A stretch of 64,000 bases of DNA from Loripinus fragilis (lineage: Eukaryota > Mollusca > Bivalvia > Lucinida > Lucinidae): contig OZ026522.1 in the NCBI GenBank assembly GCA_964019695.1, forward strand, positions 58,304,811-58,368,810, read 5' to 3'. The position numbers and the translations under genes are program-made. The notes beneath the pieces are model-generated. The model did no database searches and was not told where the DNA came from. It worked only from the letters and a program-made list of their open reading frames with translations. Of the stretch, positions 20,706 to 33,200 are shown piece by piece (position 1 is the first letter of the stretch; each line of letters begins with the position of its first letter).

Positions 20706-22016
20706 CATGATCCATTGTTACCAACAACCGAACTGATTGTTGTACCCCGTAGTGTACTAGACGGTCTCTTTACTGCTCTTCACATTAAGTTAGATCATCC
20801 ATCCAAAACCCAGCTTGAACAAGTACTTAAAAGCCACTTCTATGCTCTAGACATGTCAAAATCTATTGATGATGTGAGCACTTCATGTCACACATGTGCT
20901 TCTCTAAAGCAAGTACCTAACAGTCTAGTAAAGCAGTCCAGCGAAGACCCACCTGAAGCTATTGGCACCTCGTTTGCAGCCGATGTACTGAAGCGCAACC
21001 GTCAAATTATTCTAGTTGTTCGCGAAACTGTGACATCATTTACTACCGGTTGCCTGTTAGAGAATGAGAGGCATGATACCCTTCCAGATGGTTTAATCCA
21101 GCTGATTGTTGGGTTACACCCGCTTGATGGTCCTCCTGCCACTATAAGAGTCCATCCGGCTCCTGGCTTTACAGCATTGAGAAATGATGAATCTCTGAGG
21201 AGTGTCAACCTTGTGTTAGACATAGGTAGAATTAAGAATATGAAGAAGAACCCAGTTGCAGAGAAAGCCATTGCTGAACTAGAGAGTGAAATCCTACGAC
21301 AGGATCCTACTGGAGATACATTGACTGCTGTAACCCTATCATTAGCTATAGCCAGATTGAACTTGCGTATACGTTTTAGTGGTCTGTCATCACGAGAGTT
21401 GTTTTGGCAGCGAAGCCAGTTTACCAACAAACAACTACCAATCTGTGATCGCGAGGTAATTACAGCGAAACATCAGCAGCGCTTAGACAACCATATCCAT
21501 AGTGAAAAGTCAAAGCTCGGTAAAAGTATAAATCACCCCAAACCATGTGTAAATGTTGGCGATCTTGTGTACTTGTACTCTGACAGAAACAAATCACAAG
21601 CTAGGAGTCGTTACCTAGTTGTGTCATTGGACGGTGATTGGTTTTTCATCAAGAAGTTCACAGGTAGTCAACTGAGAGCTAGCTCTTACAAAGTAAAACT
21701 AGCTGAGGTTTACCTTGTACCGAAGGGACTTCGTGATTTACCACTACATGACTTACTCCCATCTGAGGATGATGAAGTGTTGATAGAAGACGATAATAAC
21801 ATTCAATTTGACATAGTCCAACCCGCTTCCACAAATAATTCACATGATGAGGTGCCTATTACCTTTACGCATAGTGTCCCTGAGTTTGAAGAGCCTATTA
21901 TAGACACTCCTCCTGATACTGAGCAGGAAATACCTCCTGGCATATTAGCTACACCTCGACCTCAAAGGTCGCCTAAGCCCCCAGATTATCTAAAAGACTA
22001 TGTCTGTAACTAGCTC
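20706..22016 (+). pseudogene. Integrase region
   Basis: Zinc-binding H...H...C-x2-C segment at about residues 20-70 of the 20715 frame (H-I-K-L-D-H then C-H-T-C). Then the catalytic core and a C-terminal SH3-like part (GDLVYLYSDRNKSQARSRYL) with an acidic, Pro-rich tail. In the core the expected second catalytic Asp appears to be His (R-V-H-P-A-P-G-F), which would inactivate the enzyme. The Glu of V-A-E-K-A-I-A-E-L-E is present. Confidence 0.8.
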
Positions 22017-22189
22017 CATCATTAAGCACACACTTTATAGTTAGACTCATTTAAGTTTGTGTACATGAGTATACTTAGTTATGCATTTAACATTTTTTTT
22101 TATTATCTTCATATGTTAACATGTATATGTGTATGTCAGTGGTTCCCTCTCCACAAAGATTTAAAGAAAACAAAAAGAAAGAGAGATAG

Positions 22190-22364
22190 CGCCATACAGT
22201 ACTCTCAGTACTTTGATTATGTATAACGTTGGTGAGGAGTTTCCTCCCTTGAAGTTTTCTTCTTGATTTCCGATTTCTGGTTGAAAACTTGTTTTCTGTT
22301 TACTTGACACTAAAGTCATCAAATATCTACTTGTTTGTTAGTCGTTACTTTCTCCTTACTGGCG
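22190..22364 (+). repeat. 3' LTR
   Basis: 175 bp, preceded by the purine tract AAAGAAAACAAAAAGAAAG. Same length as the 5' LTR, with four substitutions. Confidence 0.9.
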
Positions 22365-22864
22365 TAATCTGTAACTAAAACAGCTTTCATTCCTTAATAG
22401 TGAGTATGATCAGGAAATACCACAGTCACAAACTACAGACAAACCCATGGCATAGTGAGGAAGAGCCATACAACAAACACGAGACACCAAGAAGACAAAC
22501 AAAGCAAAGCAACCAACTCGCTCTTTCCTATCAAGATGATATCAAAACTAGAATGGACCCCACATAAAGTAACGCACAATAAAACATAGAACAATTACAG
22601 ACTCCCACAATGGGAGTAACAATAAAAACAAGTCAACAACAACAGAACTACCCTCTTAGAACAGACAGTAGCCTAAGCCACCTGGGGGCTTAAATGCATT
22701 TTACGAGTACCAAATCTTCCCCCTAGATTCTGCTGTTGTTGAAGTACAAGAAATGTTCAGCTCGCATGGAAGCCTTCTAACTAATGCACTGTATCATGAT
22801 GTAGAAACACTCTAATCAAATTAATACACTATGATGAAACAAAAAAAGGCTCACTACTCACAGA

Positions 22865-24076
22865 TACCGTAAAATGGAATATTTTCAAGTCGCCAAATTT
22901 TCACGTGTTTTCCTCAAATACACAAGGATAAATATTCGCGGTTTTTAATTTTCTCAGTCTTTCCTACCTGCGAAAATTATAATTGCTAGTTTAATATTCT
23001 GCCAATGTCTGAAGTATGCATTTAGTTAGTCATTCTAATGGTTGAAATAAGGTGCCTTCTGTATTTAATCTGGAAGATGAATCATAGTTTCTCGTTGGTC
23101 TCAAGTTGTAACCAGTGCATAGAATAGTGGTACATTTTAAGTGTCGACTTTAACTGGCAAAGCAATGACATTGTCTTTTTTTCTACAAAAGCAACCACTT
23201 TTAAGCACCATTTTTTTAATAATCATGTGAACACACGCTGACAGAAATATGTGTACACATACTGACAATCACTGGTTCAAAGCGAAATAAATAATCAGGT
23301 GTGTTAAGCTTAATCAATCCTTTCTCTTTCCAGCTTGTCCAAGCTGTCTATTGTGTAACGGTTGAATGCTCACGAGCATAACTGTGGCCCACTTCGAATC
23401 AAACTAAAGTTATTACGTAATAGGTGCGAGTGCAGGTTTACATCCAAACGGCTGCAGTTGGAACTTTAGTTGGTTAACAAGTAAACAAAGTGAATAGTCT
23501 TGCATAGCCCCTTTCAATTCTTCATTGCAGACAAAAATGATGTTCATATACTGCACAGCTAACTCTAATTAACAATTACGAATAAGTAGGACCGCGAATA
23601 GAGCGCAGCGAGTATTTATTTTCTAAAACAAATTATTTTGAAGCTACTGACAGATCTTGAACCCATGTTGTTAGATAGGGCTTGAGGAGGGAACCAGACA
23701 ATCTACTAGAGTAATGGTGCTCTGACCCACCCTTGATCTCTAGTAGGACTATAGTAGCGACTATCGATGTTCAAATCAAACTTAAGTTACTATAGTAGGA
23801 ACTATAGTTCGATTCGAAGTGCGCCTTTGATTACTGTATTCATGTTAAATAAACAGTATACATGTAGCTTGACCTGTAAACTACGCTGGTAAGTCTATGA
23901 AAAACTGTAATTATGTACCGTTACTGAAACATAAATGAATACACAATTATTGTTCTGTATATAGGTAAATAACAAATGGTCAAACTTGGAAAATATTTTG
24001 TGGATTACAATTTTCGCGAACTTACCACCAAATACCGCAAAAATTGGACGATCTGAAACATTCACATTTTACGGTA
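22865..24076. mobile_element. 1.2-kb inverted-repeat element hosting a second one
   Basis: Left TACCGTAAAATGGAATATTT is matched by inverted CATTTTACGGTA at the right, with subterminal ATTCGCGG / TTTTCGCGAA boxes. Inside it lies 23386-23826, with ends GGCCCACTTCGAATCAAACT and inverted AGTTCGATTCGAAGTGCGCC. No transposase frame in either. Confidence 0.65.
23386..23826. mobile_element. 441-bp MITE nested in 22865-24076
   Basis: Terminal inverted repeats of about 20 bp with three mismatches. Internal ACTATAGT palindromes near the right end. Confidence 0.6.
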
Positions 24077-24438
24077 GTCAGAGCTAGAGAAAACCTCAAG
24101 GTGAGCCACGGTGGGTCCAGCTACAGATATGCATCAGGCACCAACCCACCGATTAAAACTTTATGTCAGAGCCGTCATAGAGTCTGAGGCCTGACCCACC
24201 GTCTTGCAATTAAAGAGGAATGCATAGCTATAAACCTTGATTGGTTTTAAAACTAGGCATGCAGACTGTCACATGATATCCAAGTTATATCCAACCCTTA
24301 TATAACGTTTTACTATTGTTTTGAATTGATCACTAAAATTAGGTTTTCCAACAGTTCGTTTGAATTTATAAACTCAATCACCATACAATATAGGTTCTGA
24401 TATGCCTTGTTTGAGAAGAGTTTTTAACCCAATGTTGT

Positions 24439-25008
24439 ATACTCATGCTAATAAAAAGAAGGCCACCCAATTCACCAGCTTTGTTGAAATTAAATACAAA
24501 CAGGAACATGTTAGGATTACAGTGATATATTGTAAAACATAACCTGTATGACTGCCACCTTTATGGGTGCATTCGATGAGCCTTTTGCACATGTTCTAAA
24601 GAAGCCTGGGGTTTTACCCCATCCACCCCTTGTGGTAAGCAATGGCATTGTTCAACCAGCTAGTGTTCCAATATGGGAAAAGTCGTGGCTGGGAAGGGAT
24701 CTGATCATGTACCCATCAGCCAAGGTTATCCAAGGGGTGGTAGATCGGAGATTTATCGGGACACAGAAGGCCAGTCAAGGGATATGACAAGATCAGCTGG
24801 CAACAGTTTCTTGCCATATTGCAGGCATGCTGGCATTGTCTTGCTGGAAGATAAAATTGTTTCCAACAGTCTGATAGATTGGCAGGACATGTGTGTGAAG
24901 GCCTTCAGCCACATAGAGTTGGCCTGTAAGTCACCCCCGAATTACTATGCAAATTAAATGAACCATACATGAAGCTCAGCGTGGCCTTCTTTTTTTCAGC
25001 ATGAGTAT
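24439..25008. mobile_element. 570-bp element with 27-bp inverted ends
   Basis: Left ATACTCATGCTAATAAAAAG and GAAGGCCAC are matched by inverted GTGGCCTTC and TTTTTTTCAGCATGAGTAT at the right. The interior is less AT-rich than its surroundings. It holds two overlapping frames (24548-24787 and 24673-24957), one with an amino-acid-like segment IVSNSLIDWQDMCVKAFSHI. No known domain recognised. Confidence 0.65.
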
Positions 25009-26788
25009 ATTTAACAATTAACTCTGAGTATCTGTGGTATAATTTAGAAAAAAGCTTTTTGAATTTTATGATATCAATAACCTTGTTTTAATAACTTAGC
25101 CGTTAAAAATATGCAAACTTTGCATAATGATTGTTCACACATTGAAGATGTGCACCTTCTATTTTGTGCTGTTTTGATATATATGTTCTCCTATTTTTTT
25201 AGATGTTGAACTTAGACAATTTTCTACGCCCACAAACTTAGATATATTGTTACTTTGGTGCCTGATTTATGTAAAATGTAACACCAACAGCTTCCCTCCC
25301 TTTCTATAAAACTTGCATGCATACAAGTCTCATCAAAATTCCTTGGCAGATGTTTGTGTGTGGAGGTATGTTGATTAATTTTTATAGTCTCCCCTAATAG
25401 ATATGTCATTATACAATCAGTATTTTGGCGACGCAGGTCCAAAGCAGAGTTTGCTCTTGTTATTTAGAATTCTAGCTATAGATGTGAAATATTCGTTGAC
25501 TTTACTGCTACCCATAGAGAAACATCTTTTGATTTCTGATTCATCAAGTATGCCAATATTACAATGCAAAAAATTTTCTATAGTGAGTTGGTTTCATTTT
25601 GCGTTTCAACAGACATGGTAAAATGCTTAGCATTGTGAATCAAAGAGGTTTTTTTTTCAATCATGTTTACTCAGCATCAGCGTCATGATGAATGGATACC
25701 ATTGAAAATAAATAAACTCTCTATTGCCATTGTAGATTAAACTTGCTTGCAGACTATATTTGCCTCATCCTGATTAAATGGAATTCCTTGTATTTGGACT
25801 GAATTACTCTCACTTCTGATAAACGTTATGTCTAATTGCATGTATTGCAAGTAATAAAAACATTCCGATTTGCTTAAATTGCTGCTTTTTAAAGCAAAGA
25901 GCTACGCGTGCACAACATATTGAATGTTTTTTGGTATTTAGCTGTGCTGATATCTAATTCCTAAAATAGGTGTCTCCAAAAGCCTTAAATTTGGTCCAAA
26001 ATGACAATTTCTCTATGTTAAAGCTATATTGTGGGCCATTTTTGTCACCATAGCAATGGTAAAAGTTAAATAAACGTCAGAATTTCACTCTTTGGTTATT
26101 CTTCTAATCAACCAATCAGAAAAAATGGTGAAAAGCATCTTTCAGATTTTGGTTCCAGAAGGAGCCAAATTAGCACCTTAATGCATGTAGCTGTAACAGT
26201 CCAGTAACTGTTGTACATGTCGGATAATTACATGTACCCAACTTGTGTCACCTTTTAAACCATATCGCTATTCACAAATAACAAAGGATACACAACTCAA
26301 GCCAATATTTAACCATTAGGTGGCATGACTATCGCATACTGACCTATCTGATTTGAGCATTGTGGGTGCGTGCGACATACTTGTTTACCAATAGCGTCAT
26401 CAAATCATGTGATTCGCCCGATTGGTTGATTCAAACTTGTTATTGATCTGCGTTATCACGCGTCACTGAAACCATTTTTTGACCTGGCCATGTGGGACAT
26501 ATTTCAAAATATGTTTTAGTGTAGAAAATAGTAAATTTTATCGCTAAATACTGTAATACCAATCATTGTTATTGTTTAGCTAGCAAATGTTACTTGATGT
26601 CTCCATAAACGGATTATTTACAGCCATTCAGTGCTTGCTGCATTTTAACGTAGTGTTTTGGTAATGCACACTGCCTATTGACACAAACCCGAGTTTTCAG
26701 TCGTGATGTGCCTTAGCAGACAGGTCGATTCTTTGAGTATCGCGCCTGCACAGACAATGCAACTCAAGCTGTACTGACTAGTTGAGGC

Positions 26789-26794
26789 TTTATT
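26789..26794 (-). promoter_or_regulatory. Polyadenylation signal of the mosaic gene
   Basis: AATAAA on the minus strand, 120 bp after the stop codon at 26914. Confidence 0.5.
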
Positions 26795-26913
26795 AAAATT
26801 ATCAGGAGGTACCTGTTTACAGTGTGAGGCAGTAAACATTTTTGTTAGAAGGGCCTAAATTGTTTTTGTCCAAGAATATACCGATTGACATTAAATATAT
26901 AAATCAACAAACC

Positions 26914-27220
26914 TTATATGAATGCATTTAATGACCATGTTATGCAACCAGGACTCGTTGCTACAAACTCGTACTCTTTTCCTACTTTCCACTTTGAGTA
27001 GTCTTTCTTTTCCTCTGAAGATCTCAGCTGCATACCCTTGTCTGGTTCATATGCCAGCTCGCAGAACTCGAACGCCACACTTCCAGCATCATTTTTAGGA
27101 AAGGAAACGCCAAGGAAATCATGCACTTCAACTTCAATCTGTTCATCTTCTGGAACATGAATTGTCCGTATTCTGTCTGTTAGCGTGCTAGCCACAGGGT
27201 TTTGACCAACCAGAGTAAAT
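26914..27220 (-). CDS. Exon: C-terminal module, second half and stop
   Basis: 307 nt. Begins F-T-L-V-G-Q-N-P-V (completing the K-K/F-T-L-V-G junction), continues with VEVHDFLGVSFPKNDAGSVA and ends TWSLNAFI before TAA (26916-26914). No membrane anchor or GPI-like tail, so the protein is probably released. Confidence 0.8.
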
Positions 27221-30200
27221 CTGACAATTAAAAATATTATAACAAATAAATTTTACATCTTAGTGACAACTTGCATCATTTTCCGATAATTTTTCAAGCA
27301 GTTTGGACCCAGATCAGGCCCAACAAAATGTTGGGCTTGATCTAGATCCAAGCTGTACAACACTCGATTGAATTCCTGAAAGATTTATCGAAGCAAAAAT
27401 GTTGGTTTTGAATTGACACAAGACAATAAAGCTTGCAAAATTATAGCTCATGCAGGGTTAAGGAAAGTAAACGGTTCACCAAAATCATAAATCCATGGGT
27501 GAAAGTTTTCAGGATTAATACTGAATTCAGGATTTTAATGCTGACTTTTTGTGAAAAGTCAGCCTTAAAATGCTGAATTAAGGAGATTATAATAGCTTCT
27601 TTGATTAGTTTTCAGATTATCTAAACACAATTAATTATTATTTTAACTTTAAAGTATCCATTTTTGTAGCCATCCTGCAAGTTTTAAAATTTGAATTTCA
27701 AAAATTCAGGATTTTGGAAATTGAGAAATTTCACCCATGTGTATCAGTAGTACGACTGGGAATGATAATGACCTGTTTACGATTTGTGACCTGAGGGTTT
27801 GTTTTAAAAGAGCATTTCATATGAAAACTCTATTGTTGTATAGGTTTAGATACGTGGAGGTTGTCACTATATTGGCGATTATCTAAAATATAATTTAGAA
27901 TATAAATAGCAAAATGGATCAAAGTGTAAAGAACAGAACATCTATTAAACAGTCAAAAATGCATAACAACGCTGTATATATTAGGCTGAGTTAGGGGAGC
28001 GCAGTTGTAGAGTGCTTGACTCGAGACCAAGGGGCTGCGGGTTCGACCCTTACTGGCTTCACTGCGTTGTAGTCCTTGAGCAAGACACATTTATCCTAGC
28101 TTACTACTGGTTCAACCCAGGAAGACCCGTCCCTACATAACTGAAAGATTGTTGATGGGATGCAAAGAATCAACGAGCATAAAAAGAGCATAAGGAACAA
28201 AACAGCCATTAAACAGTCAAAAATGCTTAATAACGCTGCATATATTAGATTGAGTATAGCAATGAGTATTGTCGCAGATGACAAAGGCAGTTGCAACTGT
28301 AAAGTTTGTTGTATCCAGAGCAGTTTTCACAACAGCTGACTGTGACAACTATTTTCAGGTGTTCTTTAATATGTGGTCAATACATGTAGTTGTTGATTTA
28401 CAATGATCACGATAACAATGCTTGCTTGCCTACAGAATGACCCAAAGCATAGTTTGCATGGGCTTGACAAATATGAGATTTCCAACAATGTGGTATTTGC
28501 TACCAGCAAAGCCTCAGATCAGCCTGCGCATCCGTGCAGTCTGATCAGAGCCTTTGCTAGTCGCTTGAAAATTCTATGAGTGTTAGGCCACTGACTGATC
28601 CTCATTTGGAATTTCTAAGCTTAAAAGGAGACTGTACAGGCTCATCTGAGTCTACACTTGTCGTTGGAAATCACATGTCTTGATCATATGCTCTCATATA
28701 GAGAAATTAATGTATACATACTTTTTGTCATCTTCAGTCGCTCTCCAGACCTGGAGGGACACACTTCCGTTGTGATTACTGTAGAACTTCCAAGCTGATA
28801 TTTTACCAGCTTTGGTAACTGTAAGGTCCTTGTTCATAGCAAATTGGGCATGACCTGTTTTACTCATCTCGGGACGCCTCCGTATGTTAGCATCATTTAC
28901 AGGTTCTGGAACCATCGAACTTTCTGTAAAATATTGAAAAGCAGGTAAAGGGCGAGGCAAAGGCTCAATTTTTTGTATTAATAAAACCCCACAACAAGTA
29001 CTTTTGCAAAACAGTACCCGGATGAAATGTTGTTCATAAAGCTGCATTTCATCTCCATTTACACTGTTTGTAAAGGTAAGAAGATCTCCAGAAAAAAGAA
29101 TACATTTTTTACAAATTATAACCTGACACCCCTAGATACGTAAATGTATAATGGACTGTGAAAAATTTATTGTATCAAAACAGAAGGAAGAATCCATACT
29201 GGGTATAAAAAGGTCAAATATAAATGCACATCAAATGCAGACACCAGTCCCCCGAGGTTATAAAACTTGAGTTCATTCTCAAACTAAAAAAAGCACAATG
29301 ATTGGCTACTTTGGAACATGTGTCTGCAAGCAGCTAAACATTGCGCTTTATTTTGAGTTTGAGACTGTACTCAAGTTTTATAACCTCGGGCCGGCAATTA
29401 TTGTCTTCATTGTACCCTTTGACTGAAGGTGAGTTACTTTTGTAGGAAAGAATTCGCTCTCAACTGGGGTAAATTATTTCATTAAGAGTACCCCCATTTG
29501 ATAGTGTAATGATCTCTTCTTATTATTTGAAAGGAGCATTGTGGTAGAGTGCTTGACTCGAGACCGATATGATGAAGGTATGAGCCTTACCAGCGTCACT
29601 GCATTGTGTCCTTGAGCAAGACACATTAATCCTGGCTTAGTAAACGTTCAACCAGTCCCTACATAACTGAAAAAATGCTTTTCTGGGACATAAAGAATCA
29701 ATCAAACAAACATATTATGTGATCTCCATTGAAGCATGCATTAAGAACTCCTTGATTATACCATGAAATCAATCTTTTTATGTGTGACGTATCACTACAA
29801 TTTAATTATATATTATTAAAATGCCATAGAAAAAATTCTAAAACAATGCATGCTATTTTTATATGATTTGTGCAAAATAAAACTACAACTATATACAAAT
29901 GACTTAGCTTGATCAATGGTGGGGAAAGCGCCTCATTTTTTCCCCATTTCCAATATGTTGAATAGCAGAAACAGAGTATTTTTAATCAGTACGTGTCCAA
30001 TGTAAAACGTGCTTTTTTGGGATAACTCACGACCTTTTCCACGGAAAAATATTTCTTTAAACTTTTATCTGGCCGTTTTTATGGGCAATCCTGTGTTAAG
30101 ACTGTTCTCGGACCCAATAAACACGGACTGGTCACTTACATACTGGTAAATGCATATATTGGAAATACGTTGTCGTGGCTCAACGGTGGCTGATCTATAA

Positions 30201-33200
30201 AAATGGACGTATGTTGAAGATTAGACAACCATATCTCCATTATTTCTCTGCATATCTTTGAATTTTCTTCAAAAAGCAATGGTTCAATGTACCATCTTTA
30301 AGACGGTATTGTTTTATTTATTGAAAGTTTATCCATCTTTATGAACACCAGCAAGAAACCTAGGTACCTTTTTAAGCAATTTTTGGCACTTTTATCCGAA
30401 AATAGTCAGAAATCAACATAAAAAGATGAGAAAACTTCAATAATTTATACTGTAATTTGTAATAAATCAGCTTCGCATAACGGGAGTCACCTCTTATTAT
30501 CTAGTGTATGTTAAGAATCAATTTTATTGGCTGCAGCGCTTTGAAATAGCGCTAAAATAAAGCCTTGACAACATAACTTTGTATTTCCGTCAGAGACCAG
30601 TCCCTTTATACTGCGTCCGAGGACTGTTTGCGCTCCTTATTGACATGGTACCAAACTTTGTTCCTTACTTCAGTTGCCAAAGAACCTGTTGCAGATATCC
30701 CATGAAAATGTTTAATGAAAAATTAATATCATAGCAAACCAATGTCAATAAAGCTAGGCTATTGCAAACAGGCATCAAATAATAGATCTACTCTCGACAG
30801 ATTGTTTAAATAGAAATTGAAAGCCTTATATTTCAAAACATTTAAGCATCATTAATATATAATATGAACTGTTCAGTTTTGCAATAATGATTCTGCTTTT
30901 AATTTTGGTCTTTTTTGAGGCTTTACGTTCCAGTCAACATTTTTTCTGTCAGTTTGGGACGATTTCCTGCCAATACTAAACTGGGAATAAATTGTTTTGC
31001 TCAAGGACACGCACAGTGCCTCTGGTGAGTCTAGAACTAGCGACCCTTTAACATCAAATCAAGTCTTACACTCTAACCACCCTGCTCCTTTAAAATGTTT
31101 ATGTAAGAGTGATCCTTTTTTAAATTATGCCGTCTCAAAATATTGTATATTGCTACCTAAGGTAATATGTAGAAGTCAAGTTAACGTTTCGCTTAATTCT
31201 CTACTAATTTTGGAGTTTACAATCGTTTTTTTTAAATATTGTAGATCCAGGCCAGTTGGATTCTGCTCAAGGGCATCATCATTTTACTTGTTGTATATAA
31301 CTCCATTATAAAACACAAAACGATGAAGCTGTTGTTAGCTGGACAGACTTTGGCTACCATTGAAAAGTACATATCATTATGAGTGCTGTTTAATCTAGCG
31401 ATCTAATTCTGCTTCAGACTAGTGAAATATATATGACCAATGTTCAAACTAAAAGAAATATCATTTATTTTTTTATTATTATTTTCGAACAACGTGCAAA
31501 GATCAATACAAACACAAATTACTCGATATATCATTGGTAAGAAAAGCATTTACATGTCTTTACAAACATTCATGAATTTACCTTAACATAGTGTATAAAA
31601 CCTTTACGCAAAGTGAAACAATAACTTAAAAAAAAAAGTAAAACCCCCTGCCGACCACATGACCTTAGAAATTATTGTTTCTTAACTCTATCTTAAAATA
31701 AATTTATTTATCAATTATCAAAACATCTGGTAATCTTGAATTTTACACCTTTTACATGCAATTGTTACAGCTTCATATAGAACAAGGAAAGGTTTATGTA
31801 CCTACCCTGACAATTAGGAGGGTTTCCTGTCAATTCCTCAGTTTTTAAACATGCCCTTATAAAGTCTCCATCCAATAGTGAAAACCCTTCCTTGCATTCA
31901 TATCCATATATCTGACCAGTTGGTATTAAATTCACATTTGATCCCACAGTCATAATAGCATTCGCAGGTACACCAGGGTTGACACAATAATTTACCGGTC
32001 TTCTTGGAACAGTTGTTGAAGGTTCAGTTGTAGTAGGACTAGTAAATGTAATAGTGGGACTTGTGCTAGAGGTAGTGTCCACTGATGTAGTTGGGGGTGT
32101 TACAGAGACAGTAGTGGGACTGGTTTCAACGCCAGTAAACACTGAAGTAGTTGGGGGAGTTACAGATACGGTAGTTGGACTGGTTTCAACACCAGTAAAC
32201 ACAGATGTAGTTGGGGGAGTTACTGATCCAGTAGTGGGACTTGTTTCAATGCCAGTAAACACAGATGTAGTTGGGGGAGTTACTGATCCGGTAGTGGGAC
32301 TGGTTTCAACGCCAGTAAACACAGATGTAGTTGGGGGGGTTACTGATCCGGTAGTTGGACTGGTTTCAATGCCAGTAAACACAGATGTAGTTGGGGGAGT
32401 TACTGATCCGGTAGTGGGACTGGTTTCAATGCCAGTAAACACAGATGAAGTTGGGGGTGTGACTGATCCGGTAGTGGGACTGGTTTCAATGCCAGTAAAC
32501 ACAGAGGTAGTTGGGGGAGTAACTGATCCAGTAGTGGGACTGGTTTCAATGCCAGTAAACACAGATGTAGTTGGGGGAGTTACTGATCCGGTAGTGGGAC
32601 TTGTTTCAATGCCAGTAAACACAGATGTAGTTGGGGGAGTTACAGATCCAGTTGTTGGGCTTGTTTCAATGCCAGTAAACACAGATGTAGTTGGGGGAGT
32701 TACAGATCCAGTTGTTGGGCTTGTTTCAATTCCAGTAAACACAGATGTAGTAGGAGGTGTGACTGATCCAGTTGTAGGGCTTGTGAAGTCAGTTATAGGT
32801 AATGTCACAATACCAGCTGTAAATAAATATAGATACTAACGTACAAAACACAGATTCAAAATTTCATATACAATACTTATTAGTTTGCTTGCACAAAAAT
32901 ACATGTAATCAATAAAAATGTATGAGGGGCATTTGGAAAGTTCTTAGCATGGTATTTTATCTCAGTAACCGATTTACAAATCCTATCATGTTTGGTATCA
33001 TTCTAAAGTGCTATCTTCCCTCTATGTTATGGCAAAAATTTCATGAGGATATTATAATGCAGACACAAAAAATATTGTACATGTACTGTTTGTATCCTGG
33101 AAAACGCAATATTTCAGTGGAAAATTGAACATTTTACCTTTTAAAAAGCGTGCAGAACAGTAACAATAGGTCATGATATTAAACAAATCTGTACCATTTG

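Larger units (their letters stand above)
16885..22364 (+). mobile_element. Ty3/gypsy-like LTR retrotransposon, defective, 5480 bp
   Basis: Two 175-bp LTRs (16885-17059, 22190-22364) differ at four positions that I can see. A TGG-starting primer-binding site follows the 5' LTR and a purine tract (22161-22188) precedes the 3' LTR. The order gag, protease, RT, RNase H, integrase fits Ty3/gypsy; I see no env. From about 18380 to 22013 pol occupies a single frame, interrupted only by stops at 18843, 19560, 19740 and 20703. gag/protease carry further stops (17219, 18181, 18415) and frame changes. The LTRs run CGCCA...TGGCG rather than TG...CA, and I could not define a clean target duplication. Confidence 0.92.
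22365..26788. other. Intergenic, nested repeats
   Basis: No supportable gene. Contains a family H copy (22400-22700), a nested pair of inverted-repeat elements (22865-24076), the TIR element at 24439-25008, and about 1.7 kb (25100-26788) where I see only fragments of the 16770 repeat and unique-looking AT-rich DNA. Confidence 0.6.
27221..28721. other. Intron of the mosaic gene
   Basis: Contains a family J fragment (27290-27450), a V-SINE-like copy and a family B MITE. No coding exon seen. Confidence 0.7.
28924..31805. other. Intron of the mosaic gene
   Basis: 2.9 kb. Holds the foldback element 29250-29392 and two SINE copies. The rest (about 29710-30910 and 31100-31800) shows no exon that fits the flanking phases. 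Confidence 0.7.

Noticed and set aside
21002..21430. 142-codon minus-strand ORF
   Set aside because: Lies antisense to the conserved integrase core; no independent features.
17361..22016. Host genes from the long frames
   Set aside because: They are the gag and pol parts of the LTR retrotransposon, bounded by matching 175-bp LTRs.
32054..32839. 261-codon plus-strand frame with V-G-G-V-T-D repeats
   Set aside because: Antisense shadow of the Thr-rich coding repeat; the minus strand has splice sites and a sushi domain in phase.
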